Part shown: positions 54,801 to 63,891 of the stretch, in pieces | How positions within the stretch are numbered: the first letter of the stretch is position 1 | Layout of the letters: every line of letters starts with the position of its first letter | Assembly (NCBI RefSeq): GCF_018143015.1 | Contig: NC_054743.1 | Span: forward strand, 42,178,922-42,242,921 | Direction: 5' to 3' | Source of the DNA: Lytechinus variegatus | Taxonomy: Eukaryota > Echinodermata > Echinoidea > Temnopleuroida > Toxopneustidae | Length of the DNA stretch: 64,000 nt | Notes under the pieces: generated by a model | Databases searched by the model: none | What the model was told of the DNA's origin: nothing | The model's input: the letters and a program-made list of their open reading frames with translations, nothing else | Made by a program: the position numbers and the translations under genes

Positions 54801-57800
54801 AAAAAAACATGCATGATGACTGCTACACGATACGCACTTTTATTACTCTGTTACTATGCCAAGTTTTTAATGTTTATATCAAATGAGGCTAATAAATGAA
54901 TTTTAATGCTTTTCATGAGGCTTCTGCACAAATGCACAAGAGAAGGCCAAACTAGTAATGAAAGTACAAAAGAACTATACAAGACTGCCGCCTTTCAAAA
55001 TAGTATCCATAAGCTAAAAAATTTATTGCCTAAAGTCAGCACAATATTTAGTGTTGCCTGAAAAAAAAAGAATGCAGATTTATTCATTACATGAATATGG
55101 AATAGGTCAAAGGCCACACAAAGTTTGAGGGATAAGGGTCTGATCAACATAAACTTTAAGCATTATTTATGGAATGCTATCAAAATGCATACATTGGGAT
55201 ATTGCACACAAAAAAATTGTTCAATGGTATATTACTGTTCAAACTTAAGTTTGTGATAACATGCATTTTTATATCCTTTCTATTCATGTATCTTCTTTGT
55301 AGTATATGTATACACTCTATTTAACTTGTGTTACATTTGTATGTTTCTAATAAGATGAAGGGGGTAAAAATTGCTGGGATCGTACAAAACATCAGCTAGA
55401 TAATACAGTATCTAGACAACTGTCTAGCAATTTTCCTCCAAATTTGAAATTTCAAGGTCGCCTCACCAACATAAAATCATGAAATGGGACCATGTAAAAC
55501 CAACCTTGATATTATTTGATTACTAATTACAGTTCATTTCTTACCGTTTTGCTCTGGACCAGTGAGTTGCCAATGATGTCTTCACAGATGTAGGCATCAG
55601 GTGTAGCATTGTGAAGTTGATGAAGCAGATCTGCGCTGCGGGAATGGTAGACTGGTGTCTGAGGGCTCATGTGTGACCAAAGACATACTGCAACTCTCTA
55701 TGGAATAGCAAATAGAAAATGGTAAATACAGAGTTTGCAGTGTCCTTTCTAGATCTGCACCACAGGAATGGTGCAATGGCGTCATATATGTAGGGCTCAG
55801 ATACAAGCAGAGACAAACTGAAATTCTCAAAAAGTTTAGTGAACAATTTCAAAGGCTAATATTTATCATCTCCAGGGTGATTTGCCCTAAAAGGAATGGC
55901 CCAGGCTGGAAATATTTATATCTCAATAAATATAGTAAAATTCACAGAGCAAAAAAAAATCATAGATCTTTTCAGCCCAGACCATCCCTTTAAATGCCCA
56001 TGGAAAATACTGAAATGATTTGCCTGTAGCAGTTAGACAGTCTCCATCACGAGCAATTTTCAGAAACGCATTAAAACTCTGTCTTTTTTGCAGTTTGAAG
56101 TTTCAAGCTTGAATCCATTAAGTGAAAAGCGCTTCGAGCCGAAGGACAACAAATAAGACCTCTGTACCTGGAAAAAGCTGGAGCTGTAGTTGAGGCACTC
56201 CAAATGTTTAGATGAGATAGCTGGGATGAGTACTACTGATATAGTCCCTGACTCGGACCTAGGTGAGTTGGGTGGATTGGGTAGAACCAGCTTACTATCT
56301 GAACTTGACATGACTGACTTGGTCAAGGTAATGAGCTCCAGAACCGTTGAGATGGCCATGGTCTGGGTGTCAAAGTCCTTGAGGAAGCAGCAACAGGTCA
56401 GAAGGTTCTGTAGCCAGTCTGGTAGGCCTAGCATACTCCCTGTAGTAGGAAATTGAAAACATATAAACATGTATGTGGGACTGTATAAATGTTTTCTACA
56501 ATGTACACTGTACATTCTTGAATGTATAAACTGACTAATAGTCACTTTTGACTAATAATAAAATCAGAGAAATAATAAGCAATTCGTTTTTGTTAAAGGT
56601 GTCAAGTTACTTAAACCAATGGTTCGTAGGCCAATATGTACAAGAATGTCTGATCCTTATATCGAGGAACTTTGTTTCTGATTCCTAGTTCAAATGATAG
56701 GTTGTAATGCTCTCAAATTATCTTGGCTTGAGCAGTTCATAAAGTCAATTAAGAATGGAGAAAAAATAGGAAAAAAGTAGATTATAAATTGAATTGCTCT
56801 GCAGGTATATATAAGGGTTGCAAGATCTCACCTTTCATTCTTGGTGCCTTGAGTAACGATGCTGAGATGGTCTCATTGCAGTACATTGGAAAGCAAGCAA
56901 ACTCAACCAGTAGATTGCATGCTGTACTGAATGCCTGACATAGCACCTTGGATGAGGTACAACTGATAGTCACATCGACTTCATAAGAAAAAAATATAAC
57001 ATTTTGACTATTAAAAGAAAATATCAATTTCACACAGATTTCATAATAAATTTATTGTCAAACATGTAATACAAATATAAATCAAGAAATATCTAAAAGT
57101 ATCAATTTAATTCAATTTATCAAATATCTAAAAAAAAATCAATTTTAAAATCACTATTCATGTATCAGTATTTTAATCATAAAATATTCCCTTGCTATCA
57201 TCCTAAATCAAAATCACAAACAGAAGGAAAAACAAAGAAATTCTGTGTTTACAACTTTTAGAATGTGATAATTATAACAACATTCCAAGGGCCAATAGAC
57301 ATAGAATTATTTAAGTACACTGAATTTGCTCACCTAAATACTGCCTGGCAGCCTCATCACTTGTCAATGCAGAGTCTGTTCTTGTCCTGACATCTTCAAC
57401 CTTGTCACTCTTTGGTTTCCAAGGCAAATCCTCCCAGGATTTCCTCTTCTTCTTTTTACCAACCTCTGTCTCATCACTGTCTTTGTCTAAAGCATCACCA
57501 CTCTCTTCTTCCCCATTCTCAGAGGGGTCTTTGTCAGGGGGAGCAACGTCACCAACCTGAAGCTTGGTCATGCACGACTTCACGATGTCCGCGTTTGGCA
57601 AGATCTTCTTGGTGATCAGTTTTGCAAAGAAAGTCTGGAAACACTGGACGCAGGCCTGCATCAAAAACATGGGAGGTCCATCCTTCTCACTCTCGCTGTT
57701 CCCCAGAGAAGATATGCTTGGATTAGGCGGTTTCCGGTCCTTTGCCTTGGCTTGTTCTGGAGTGTCCAAAGGCTCCTCCAAGAGGGAGTCCTGCCTGCTG

Positions 57801-59395
57801 CTAAGGCTTGTGGGACGGCGCAGACGGGTGGGAGGAGGGTTGTTCTCGCTGAACTTTTGAGGTTGCGAGGAAAGGCGGTCAAGCGATTGCACTGTCCCTA
57901 AGTCATCATCATCACTATCCTTATCTTTTGCATCAATAAGCTTACTACTCTCATCATCTTCATCCTCCTGGTCTTGGTCCTGCTTTTCCCCTTCCTTACC
58001 CTGCTTTGGTTCTTCTACACCCATCCCTTTTCTTTCAGACTGGTCAACTTCTCTTCTATGGACAGAAGCACCTTGTTCGCCTTCACTACGTTCATCTTCT
58101 ATGACATCATATCCATTCTCTATCCCCTCCAACTGCTTCAGGAGTGCTTGAGGAAGCTGTTCTGGGTCAGCATGCGGTATCAGTCCAGTCTTGGGCTCAG
58201 GACTGGTCACCATGGATGGCTGGACTTTGGTCAGCAGTTTGAGGCACAGTCCAAGGGCATGGTGGATGTCACTCAGGTCCAGGTAGCCACAGTAGTTGGT
58301 CAGAGTCATGATTATCTTGCACAGGAGCTGTGGAAGGTACTCTGTTGGGGTTTCGGGGTATGTTTCCTGTATTAATAAAGAGGTTGTGGAATTAATAATT
58401 AAAAATGGCTGAAAAAGCAGCTCTAAATTAATCTACCGTAAGTAACGGTGTATTAACCGCACCTTTTTCTCGGCGGGATAGAAGCAAAAGTCGGGGGTGC
58501 GGTTTATACACGGTGACGGGTCTGAGCCGGCCCGCCGTAACCCTTCCCGTACATGTACGATGTCTGCCAGTTCACAACACATCGAGTGGCCGGGCGTAGC
58601 CGCCCAGGCAATGTCGTTTAGAGGGGTATGAGCCGCGGGTAATGGGAAGCGATTACCGGTATTACGATCTTAATTAAATGTTGTCCATAACAAACGCACC
58701 CACCTTCATGACACTAATTTTGACTTTATTCTCGATTCAAAGTAGTGAAGTTCCCTGGCTAATTTAAAAGAGACGCCAAGCATACTCGGTAATATTTTGT
58801 CACCGATGAGCGAGAGTTGAGTGAGCTTAGATTGCTTTGTAATGTGGTTATAGTGCGACTTAAGCTGGCGCTATTCAAAATCCTGTTTCGCGCCAGCTTT
58901 TTTTTTTCCTTCCTGTTTGCTTTTCATAAGATACCATGTAAACCACGCACGAGGGAGACGGCATGAAGCCGTAAAAAACAACTGGAAAAAATGTCAATTT
59001 CTTTGTTTCTTGAACCTTCCTGTATTCCCATATCCAAAATTCATGCTAAGACATTAAATTTCTGAAAATGGTAGTGAGGTTGTGATGCAAGAAATGTGAA
59101 TGTTTCTTCCTCCTACGCTGGGAAAGACACATCATAATTTGATGTACTGGCATGACTGGTACTGTATCGTAGTTTGCAATGTAATAGCAGTGCTGTGTGT
59201 GTGCGTGTACACTGTGACTGTGAGGTGAGTGAGTGTGTAAGTTGCCAATATTGTCGGGATTGTTCTTTCTTTCTAACATTTGTAGATGAATTGATAAAGA
59301 ACAGCAGATTTCCGCATACCGGTAATCTCTTTGGATACTTTGAAATCTTAAAATCTTAGATTTTGTTTCTTCGTACCTCAAATATGCATGTAAAT

Positions 59396-59442
<47 letters not shown>

Positions 59443-62400
59443 TGGGGGTGCGGTTAATACACGGGTGCGGTTAATACACCGTTACTTACAGTATACATAA
59501 AAGCAGTCAATAGAAATGTCAAGTATGATTGAAAATTGTAACAACCACAGAATAACCTTATTGAGGCCATGAAACATCTTATCAGGATCAAAGGAAAAGC
59601 ATTAGTTGAAATTAGGTCAGGCAAGCCAAGCCTTTGAGAAGTGTATTCTAAACACTGCTTGGGTTAACTCTGGTGATTTTTACTGCAATCCAATCAAAAG
59701 AGAATTACAAAATAAATACATTAATTTTATGGATGATATAACTGGGTAAAAATATGCCTTGATTTATTTAAATATTTGCAAAGAAGATAAAATACCTCTG
59801 TAACAGTTCATGCATATTTATATCTTTATCATTTTCTTAGATCTAGTCTATTTAAAATGTATTAATAAGACATGGAAAGGAACTCACTAAGGCCACAATG
59901 TCCAGTAGAAAACTGACAAGGACGCAAAGTTTGGTACAAGTAAAGTTAGTACTAGTAGAGCTGGTTGAGACAAAGCTCTGTGCGGTACTTCGAAGCACAC
60001 TATGCTGACAGCACAACTCAAACTTCTGGGCAATGTATTCCCAGATGAAGTAAGGTTCAAATGAGTTAAAGAGTAAGTTAGCAGTCTTGATCAGCTCGAT
60101 GGGCTTCTCCGATCCTTGAAGCATTTCCCAGTTGGCAAAGTCTGCTTCCTTTTCGGAGGCCAAGGGCACAGAATTATCTGGTTTTGAAGGTGCCTTCCTC
60201 TTGGTACAGTGGGTGAACACTGCCAGGAATACCTCAAGGAGAATCTCATCAATGATGGGAGTGCTGATCTCTGGTTTATCCAGAAGACTGATCAAGATAC
60301 GGTAAGGTTTGAAGAAGCGTTGCTTGCTGTCCATGTTGTAGGGATCCTGGGGAGGGTCGTGGAGCCACTTCCGCAAGCCCTGGATTAACAACTGCTTAGA
60401 GTGCATCTCAAAGTACTCTGACCCTTCGTCCTCGTTGCTAACCATACTATCATTTGTAAGCACACTGTTTGTCCTGCGGTGCATCATCGCAGAATTGTCC
60501 ATGCCGACAGGAGGAGCAAGAGGCAAGCTTGGCAGCTTCTTACCGTTCTCGATACCCAGCAACCAGGAGAAGAGTCTTCTATTCAAGGACATATCCCGGC
60601 GGAGAAGGACACTGAGAGATGCGGTGAGTAGCTCGGCGAGTTCATCAGACTGCAAGCCAGAGTTATGGATGGGGAAGCAGATCATGATGAGGTCTAGCAC
60701 ACTTCGTTGTACGAGCACCACTGCATCGTTGATTGCTGCACATACAGCTTTTACCTGCAAAAGAATTAATGCATTTGTTTCAATTAAAAATGATACATAA
60801 GATATATAGTATCACTTATTTTATTTTGTTGAGCTACATGTACCTGTAGGTCTAGCCCTCATTCAATGTAATAAAGATCCCAATAGAAAGAACTGGTTGA
60901 CTGAATCATATAAACCAGTTGACTTACATAGCGGGGCAGTATACTCAAAGCATGCACCAATTTTCAAAAAGCACCCTGATATTCAGATGTCACTTTGCTT
61001 CATTCTAGCATATCGTTTGAACATTTTTTTGAAGAAACATATTTCCCTGCCCTCTCCCCTCCCCTTTAAAAAAATATTGAGTAGAGAGATGTCACCTGTT
61101 CTGATTCAAAATACTTACACAGTCAAATTGGTTGGTTGCTTTACTTGCACTGTGATACATGTACATGTACTTCCATACTTACCCTAAATATCAAGGAAAT
61201 ATGAAAGTTCACATTATTTATTTTCTTTATAATTATTATTATTTGTTTGGCGTCACCTGTGCCTGGGAGGCGAAAAGCGAACTGAATCACTATGACCCGT
61301 AGGTTTCTCCTCCCGATATAAGTGATTGGGGGAATGCAGGTGGACCACTACACCGTGATTTCCTCCTACTCTTATACGAATAGTGCAGTGGGTTCTTAAC
61401 GGGCAAAGGTGGTGAATCTTGTCTACATGGGGCCTCCATTTAACGTCCTATCTGAGGGACGGAGTGTTTTCCATTGTAACATAGCCTGCATCTTTTCAGC
61501 AATTGACATATCACTTCATAGGACCGCATTTATCTATTCTCCTCACAACACAGTGGCAACTACATGTACACAAATATGCTTGTACATGTCAAAGGTCACA
61601 TGGTCATGACCTGTCATCACAGGCAGGCGCACACTTAAAATGTTAAAAATGTTTAGAACAAGTTGCAATAGGAGGAATGACTCATTACTTTACTTCAACC
61701 GAGTCCTCTTTCAAGAAGAATCATTCAAAGATTAAAACAGAGACAGACGTTGGTACTGACCATAATGCATTTATTGTTGCCCAGGAAGTACTTCTGTTCA
61801 CTGATGGGCAGTTTCCTGTCCACCTGAGCCAGGATGAAGGAGATGGCTGGAAGTCTGACCACTGGACTGGAGAGTACACACTCCCACAAAGCACCATAGA
61901 AATTTGATTTCACCATACCAGCACATAGCTGCTCCAGTAAGGTGTTGGTCCTAGATAAAGCAAAAGAAAGAATGGGTGATTTCAAGTTCAGTATTGATCT
62001 CATGGTGCAGGTGTCTTGGTGCTGATGTTAAATTTCAAGTTTAGTATTAACCTTTCCTGGGCTGGTGTTAAATTTAAGTTCAGCATTGACCTTTTGGTAC
62101 TGGTGTTAGGTCAATGTTTACAATAGCATAGCGCCCAACATAAATTGATAAGTAGACATTGAGTTGCATGCTATAATTCATGAAATTGGACCACAGAAGA
62201 TTTTTCAAAGAATTCCTTGCATTAGCAATTCATATTAGTTTTATGAAATCCGTTTCTATTGTACATTCATTTGCATTTAAAGTTTAATGAAATCTGTTTC
62301 TAGTGTATATTTATTTGCAATTAATAAGTTTTATGAAATCTGTTTATAGTGTACATTCATTTGCAATAAATAAATTTTATGAAATCTATTTCTAGTGTGC

Positions 62401-63646
62401 ATTTATTTGCAATTTATAAGTCTTATGAAATCTGTTTCTAGTGTACGTTCATTTGCAATTAATAAGTTTTATGACACCTGTTTCTAGTGTAGATTTATTT
62501 GCAATTAATAAGTTTTATGAAATTTCTTTCTAGTGTACTGAGATTGAATTGTTTGCTCAATTTGGATACTCTAAAAATCAACGACATAACATAACACTCA
62601 ACAATAATGGTAATTTTGCCATCCAGTAGTAACTCCCACAGGCCCATATTCTGAAGTGTGGTTTAACTTTGGCCATGGCCTATTTCTGTGATAATGTTAT
62701 GGGAAAAAAGAATTTCAAAATTGCATCTACATTACATGTACATATGTTTCTTTACTTGGCTCTTTAATCATTTATTAATAATGAAGAGAACTTTTTTGGT
62801 ACTTATTCCCAGTGAATTATGAATGATTTGAGTGTCAATAACCTGACAAATCAAACTTGTCCTGTTTATTAGAGATACCTGTCATATGAATTATCCATGG
62901 TTAAACCACAACTTTAGACCAGCGTTTGAATTAAACCATAGATCAGAATGCTGGCCAGTCATGGAAGTTAAGCATTGTTACCAGGTCATGTAGTTATCAT
63001 TACATGGTAAAGTTATATGTACATTACAGAAAACAGAAACTCTACAACAGTAGTCTGCGTGCACAGTCCCTTGGTTTTCGCAATTCACATAGCGCATAAT
63101 GCGGAGTCTGAAGTACCAAGACTACACACACTATACATGTATGTATGTACTGTGGCTGCCCAGGGAATAATTTTGCTTTAATTCAATACGAAATTGAATA
63201 GCATTTTGGTCATAAGAGAAAAGCTCCAAACTATTAAAGTAATGCACAGTCCTATGTAAAAATATGCGATACAAGAGACTTTATGCATAGCGGTCTTTCA
63301 AAAAATGTGGAGCAAAGTGCAATGCACTATCGGGAAAATTATTCCCTGCTGCCTGAAAGAGAGTTTGGCACCTAGACATGGTGTAATTTGTTAAAAGTGT
63401 CAAACATGAGTCTGCGCTTGCAGACTACTGCAACAGGGCCTAGGAATTAATACGATACCTGTCAAAGAAATCAGAACCTTCCTCTAAACCTGGAAGGATG
63501 CCTTGAAGAAGACCAGTGAGGGCGGGCTTCAGGTGCTCTCCTAACGGCAGATAATGCTCCTCGTATATATTGAGGAGAACTGGCTTGACCGACATAGAGG
63601 CATTGCCCAGGAGAGGGAACAGGCCTGCGCTGTAGATAAACATATC
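39527..63646 (-). CDS. DOP1A: DOP1 gene (protein dopey homolog), N-terminus off the right edge, 24 exons
   Basis: Joining the 24 exons below gives 2506 codons plus stop in one continuous frame. The start of the window protein (residues 1-415) matches the Dopey N-terminal domain: [75 protein letters not shown] and [19 protein letters not shown]. The middle has long Ser/Asp/Glu-rich parts. The end carries the conserved C-terminal repeats ([59 protein letters not shown], ending VERDFLLIA). Dopey proteins are cytosolic scaffolds that act with MON2 and P4-ATPase partners in endosome-to-Golgi and Golgi-ER traffic, and DOP1A links cargo to kinesin-1. About 100 N-terminal residues are missing. Vertebrates have two paralogues; which this corresponds to is not decided, it may be the single pre-duplication gene. 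Confidence 0.96.
40133..40238 (-). CDS. DOP1A: DOP1 exon 23
   Basis: Encodes (V)[18 protein letters not shown], then [17 protein letters not shown]. Human has YRWAFIPEA and PYVVRLAKLLRKRAKK. Phase 2 in, 0 out. Confidence 0.95.
40330..40505 (-). mobile_element. SINE-like repeat
   Basis: The minus strand contains CCCAGGTGAGGTGAATGGGT and ACCTGGTAGGAA. It shares these and CCGGGGTAATA with the SINE at 44880-45146, and CAGGTGAGGTGAATGGGTAC recurs at 22728-22747. Confidence 0.55.
40695..40897 (-). CDS. DOP1A: DOP1 exon 22
   Basis: Encodes [20 protein letters not shown], then [20 protein letters not shown] and ESLPQFQ (phase 2 out). Human has LNLYLSACKFLDLALALPSENLPQFQ. The donor is CAAGT|GTAAGT; using the earlier GT would break the next codon. 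Confidence 0.96.
41559..41642 (-). CDS. DOP1A: DOP1 exon 21
   Basis: 28 codons: [20 protein letters not shown] then WPTMITEM, almost identical to human. Phase 0 at both ends. Confidence 0.96.
42288..42493 (-). CDS. DOP1A: DOP1 exon 20
   Basis: Encodes (T)[38 protein letters not shown] and [18 protein letters not shown]. Phase 1 in, 0 out. Acceptor GTCCATGCAG, donor GTTAGT. Confidence 0.96.
42738..42799 (-). CDS. DOP1A: DOP1 exon 19
   Basis: Short exon encoding [20 protein letters not shown]. Human has WRAIMDNLMTHDKTTFRDLM. Phase 2 in, 1 out; donor GTGAGT. Confidence 0.96.
42863..43257. mobile_element. Near-complete foldback MITE in DOP1 intron
   Basis: The two halves (395 bp) pair almost end to end: GGCCCGAATTCACAAAG outer end, AGATTTCCTGTA-AAATTACG, GGCAACAGGCGTC and an inner GTCCACTG / CAGTGGAC. 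It has no coding capacity. Confidence 0.85.
43340..43455 (-). pseudogene. Decayed duplicate of DOP1 exon 18
   Basis: On the minus strand CTTGTATCAAGT and ATGCCTTTGATCTCCTTGTA, then GATGCTTCATTCTT match exon 18 (44229-44378). Relative to the real exon it has a TAA in frame and one extra base before GATGCC, and it lacks a donor GT after the TCATCTTG match. Its 5' part is cut off just before the family A MITE at 43458. Confidence 0.88.
43458..44066. mobile_element. Palindromic TTAA-flanked MITE, family A, complete copy
   Basis: 609 bp, TTAAAGGTCAAGTCCACC to GGTGGACTTGTCCTTTAA, very similar along its length to 29950-30554. It sits between the decayed exon copy and the functional exon. Confidence 0.9.
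44229..44378 (-). CDS. DOP1A: DOP1 exon 18
   Basis: Encodes (S)[38 protein letters not shown] and [11 protein letters not shown]. Human has [25 protein letters not shown]. Phase 2 in and out; donor GGAGG|GTGAG. Confidence 0.95.
44727..44836 (-). CDS. DOP1A: DOP1 exon 17
   Basis: Encodes [20 protein letters not shown], then [16 protein letters not shown]. Human has [32 protein letters not shown]. Phase 0 in, 2 out. Confidence 0.95.
44880..45146 (-). mobile_element. tRNA-derived SINE
   Basis: The minus strand starts GGCGTCGTGGTGTAGTGGTT (A-box) and has GGGGGTTCAATTCCC (B-box), then CCAGCCATGGTG. The body shares CAGGTGAGGTAAATGGGTAC and CCGGGGTAATA with 40330-40505. It lies inside a DOP1 intron. 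Confidence 0.75.
45205..45570. repeat. Two small GGGCCC-ended elements
   Basis: 45200-45332 runs from GGGCCTGTAAAACAAAGC to TGAGTTATGGGACCC. 45418-45570 runs from GGGGCCCACTTCATAAAATT to CTCTGAAACAGGGCCC, both with inward-facing ends. Intronic and non-coding. Confidence 0.5.
45945..46093 (-). CDS. DOP1A: DOP1 exon 16
   Basis: Encodes a Pro/Thr-rich linker ([19 protein letters not shown]), then [15 protein letters not shown]. Human has SVYSVHALTLLSE. Phase 1 in, 0 out. Confidence 0.93.
46230..46255 (+). repeat. 26-bp inverted exact copy of DOP1 exon 15 sequence
   Basis: The + strand here (starting AGACCTTCAGGAGATC, ending CAACGCC) equals the minus-strand coding sequence at 46769-46744. It is in the intron just downstream of exon 15 and could still be read as DLQEISQR on the + strand. 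Confidence 0.9.
46630..46826 (-). CDS. DOP1A: DOP1 exon 15
   Basis: Encodes (G)[38 protein letters not shown] and [33 protein letters not shown] is identical in human. Phase 2 in, 1 out. Confidence 0.96.
47469..47741. mobile_element. Foldback MITE related to 13850-14119
   Basis: Left GTCTTCCAAAGAGTTATG and ATTGATCCGATCAATC invert to right GATTGATCGGATCAATC, ATTACTCTTTGCAAGATGG and GGCC. Intronic in DOP1. Confidence 0.75.
48215..48375 (-). CDS. DOP1A: DOP1 exon 14
   Basis: Encodes [20 protein letters not shown], then [18 protein letters not shown]. Human has LEVCMLQFFYAYIQRI and LKDSIQLSLPAPGQFLIL. Phase 0 in, 2 out. Confidence 0.95.
48830..49056 (-). mobile_element. tRNA-derived SINE, family S1, diverged
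   Basis: The minus strand reads GAAGCGTTGTGTAGCGGTTC, GTTCAAATCCCACC, then TTGCAAGGCGTCAAAGC and GCCTTGCAATTGAGTCTTGG. Same order as the S1 copies but with a deletion in the middle. Confidence 0.65.
49179..49313 (-). CDS. DOP1A: DOP1 exon 13
   Basis: 45 codons: [45 protein letters not shown]. Human has SEEQLLLVELVRSISVMRAETVIQTVKEVLKQPP. Phase 0 at both ends. Confidence 0.95.
49902..50027 (-). CDS. DOP1A: DOP1 exon 12
   Basis: 42 codons: [42 protein letters not shown]. Human has LRQQILELLGPISMNHGVHFMAAIAFVWNERR. Phase 0 in; the preceding intron has a GC donor. Confidence 0.95.
50437..50628 (-). CDS. DOP1A: DOP1 exon 11, followed by a GC splice donor
   Basis: 64 codons, [40 protein letters not shown], ending YSMGTPK. 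Human has ARSGILSILHMIMSSVTLLWSILH. The exon ends CCAAAG|GCAAGT; no GT donor nearby keeps the frame. Confidence 0.9.
50682..50760 (+). mobile_element. 7SL/Alu-like SINE head fragment
   Basis: Reads CTGGGCATCATGGTGTGA, GCCTATAATCC (50702-50712), AACTTATATTGGGGAAG and TTACAAAT. Same family as 11041-11200 and 31620-31744. Confidence 0.55.
50768..50990 (+). mobile_element. tRNA-Met-like SINE
   Basis: The head TGGTTTAATGGTTAGAGCAT then TGGACTCATAATCCCAAGG resembles a tRNA with a CAT anticodon loop, followed by a B-box-like GAGATTGAATCCC. Stems are incomplete, and a non-tRNA body follows to about 50990, so it is a SINE and not a tRNA gene. Confidence 0.65.
51068..51281 (-). CDS. DOP1A: DOP1 exon 10
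   Basis: Encodes [31 protein letters not shown], then a Ser-rich stretch to TRDKTK. Human has IPPDMILTLLEGITAIIHYCLLD. Phase 2 in, 0 out; donor GTCAGT. Confidence 0.94.
51735..53879 (-). CDS. DOP1A: DOP1 exon 9, giant central exon
   Basis: The 2145-nt exon opens with [32 protein letters not shown] and [14 protein letters not shown] (human DIARVLEPLLLLLLHP). A Ser/Asp/Glu-rich disordered part follows. Then come [76 protein letters not shown] and [24 protein letters not shown] conserved blocks. Phase 2 in and out. A single uninterrupted exon of this size is notable beside the 60-270 nt exons around it. Confidence 0.97.
53880..54612. other. DOP1 intron with a tRNA-like SINE head
   Basis: At 54455-54530 the minus strand reads GGATCGGTAGAGCATCCGTC then GGTCGGTAGTTCAAACCC, a tRNA-like head with intact A and B boxes. 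The rest is AT-rich without a recognised feature. Confidence 0.5.
54613..54716 (-). CDS. DOP1A: DOP1 exon 8
   Basis: Encodes [20 protein letters not shown], then [14 protein letters not shown]. Human has MEAHAKFAVLWHLTRDL and SFVRSFDRSL. Phase 0 in, 2 out. Confidence 0.95.
54717..55544. other. DOP1 intron, nothing recognised
   Basis: AT-rich intron without supported repeat boundaries. Confidence 0.45.
55545..55697 (-). CDS. DOP1A: DOP1 exon 7
   Basis: 51 codons: [51 protein letters not shown]. Human has HVALTLWDQL, ELFYQLHNLVPSSSICEDVI. Phase 0 at both ends. Confidence 0.93.
55710..55790 (-). repeat. Partial duplicate near DOP1 exon 7
   Basis: AGATCTGCACCACAGGAATG at 55750, followed by GTGCAATGGCGTC and GGGCTCA, resembles exon 7 AGATCTGCGCTGCGGGAATG, GTAGACTGGTGTC and GGGCTCA (55628-55670). 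It looks like a short, diverged tandem copy of part of exon 7. Confidence 0.5.
56168..56439 (-). CDS. DOP1A: DOP1 exon 6
   Basis: Encodes [40 protein letters not shown] and [20 protein letters not shown]. Human has PQWLQTLMNACSQASDFSVQSVAISLVMDLVGLTQSV. Phase 1 in, 0 out. Confidence 0.95.
56832..56978 (-). CDS. DOP1A: DOP1 exon 5
   Basis: Encodes [40 protein letters not shown] and LLKAPRMKG. Human has AFLAACQLFLECSSFPVYIAE. Phase 1 in and out. Confidence 0.94.
57334..58366 (-). CDS. DOP1A: DOP1 exon 4
   Basis: The 1033-nt exon begins [20 protein letters not shown], with [19 protein letters not shown], then a strongly acidic Asp/Glu/Lys linker. It resumes with [20 protein letters not shown] and a second Lys/Glu linker ending EAARQYLG. 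Human has QTEHLPQLLLRMISAL, CSKILSKVQPP and CLEYVQQFLTRLINLY. Phase 0 in, 1 out. Confidence 0.95.
58434..59493. mobile_element. TA-flanked DNA element with near-perfect 30-bp termini
   Basis: Left TACCGTAAGTAACGGTGTAT then TAACCGCACC is the inverse of the right end with one mismatch. Terminal TA on each side suggests a mariner-type TA target, though that is inference. A second GGTGCGGTTAATACACGG phrase is repeated inside the right end. The interior has no transposase frame and carries a T31 run (59402-59432). Confidence 0.8.
59888..60754 (-). CDS. DOP1A: DOP1 exon 3, Dopey N-terminal domain
   Basis: 289 codons, [92 protein letters not shown] and [13 protein letters not shown]. All these blocks are near-identical in human DOP1A. 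Phase 0 at both ends; donor GTGAGT. Confidence 0.97.
61244..61365 (-). mobile_element. SINE-like repeat related to 882-1062
   Basis: The minus strand reads GTGTAGTGGTCCACCTGCAT, TCGGGAGGAGAAACCTACGG then GTCATAGT. The copy at 882-1062 has TAGTGGTCCACCCGGATAC and GGGAGGAGATACCTGCGGGTCA. Confidence 0.6.
61761..61950 (-). CDS. DOP1A: DOP1 exon 2, Dopey N-terminal domain
   Basis: Encodes [60 protein letters not shown] and CIM. Human has SAFYSALWGSLLTSPAVRLPGITYVLAHLNRKL. Phase 2 in, 0 out; donor GTCAGT. Confidence 0.95.
62270..62545. repeat. Tandem repeat, about 61-bp unit
   Basis: Five copies of a unit like TTTCTAGTGTACATTCATTT then GCAATTAATAAGTTTTATGAAATCTG run in series, starting near 62245. 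Intronic in DOP1. Confidence 0.8.
62641..62955. mobile_element. Inverted-repeat MITE, uninterrupted relative of 32005-32912
   Basis: GGCCCATATTCTGAAGTGTG and GTTTAACTTTGG at the left invert to AACCACAACTTTAGACC, TTAAACC and GATCAGAATGCTGGCC at the right. Length about 315 bp. Confidence 0.75.
63459..63646 (-). CDS. DOP1A: DOP1 exon 1 of this window, Dopey N-terminal domain
   Basis: Encodes [60 protein letters not shown] and FD (phase 2 out). Human has [26 protein letters not shown]. Acceptor TTTCTTTCAG. Upstream exons lie beyond the window. Confidence 0.96.
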
Positions 63647-63891
63647 CTGAAAGAAGAGGAATGAATGAATTTATAAAACCTGTATTTCAGAACATTTCAA
63701 AATGTTACAATAATTTGTCATCTTTAATGTAGATTTGTATGATCACTTAATAGCTTTTCGGACTGTGCTGTATGACAGGTAATCTCCAATCTAAACAATG
63801 TTACATCTATATTTCTGCAATTCAAAAAATCTTGATAAGGAAATACAATGGCGCTAAAAAGTTAGTGAACCACACCAGAAAATGAACATAT

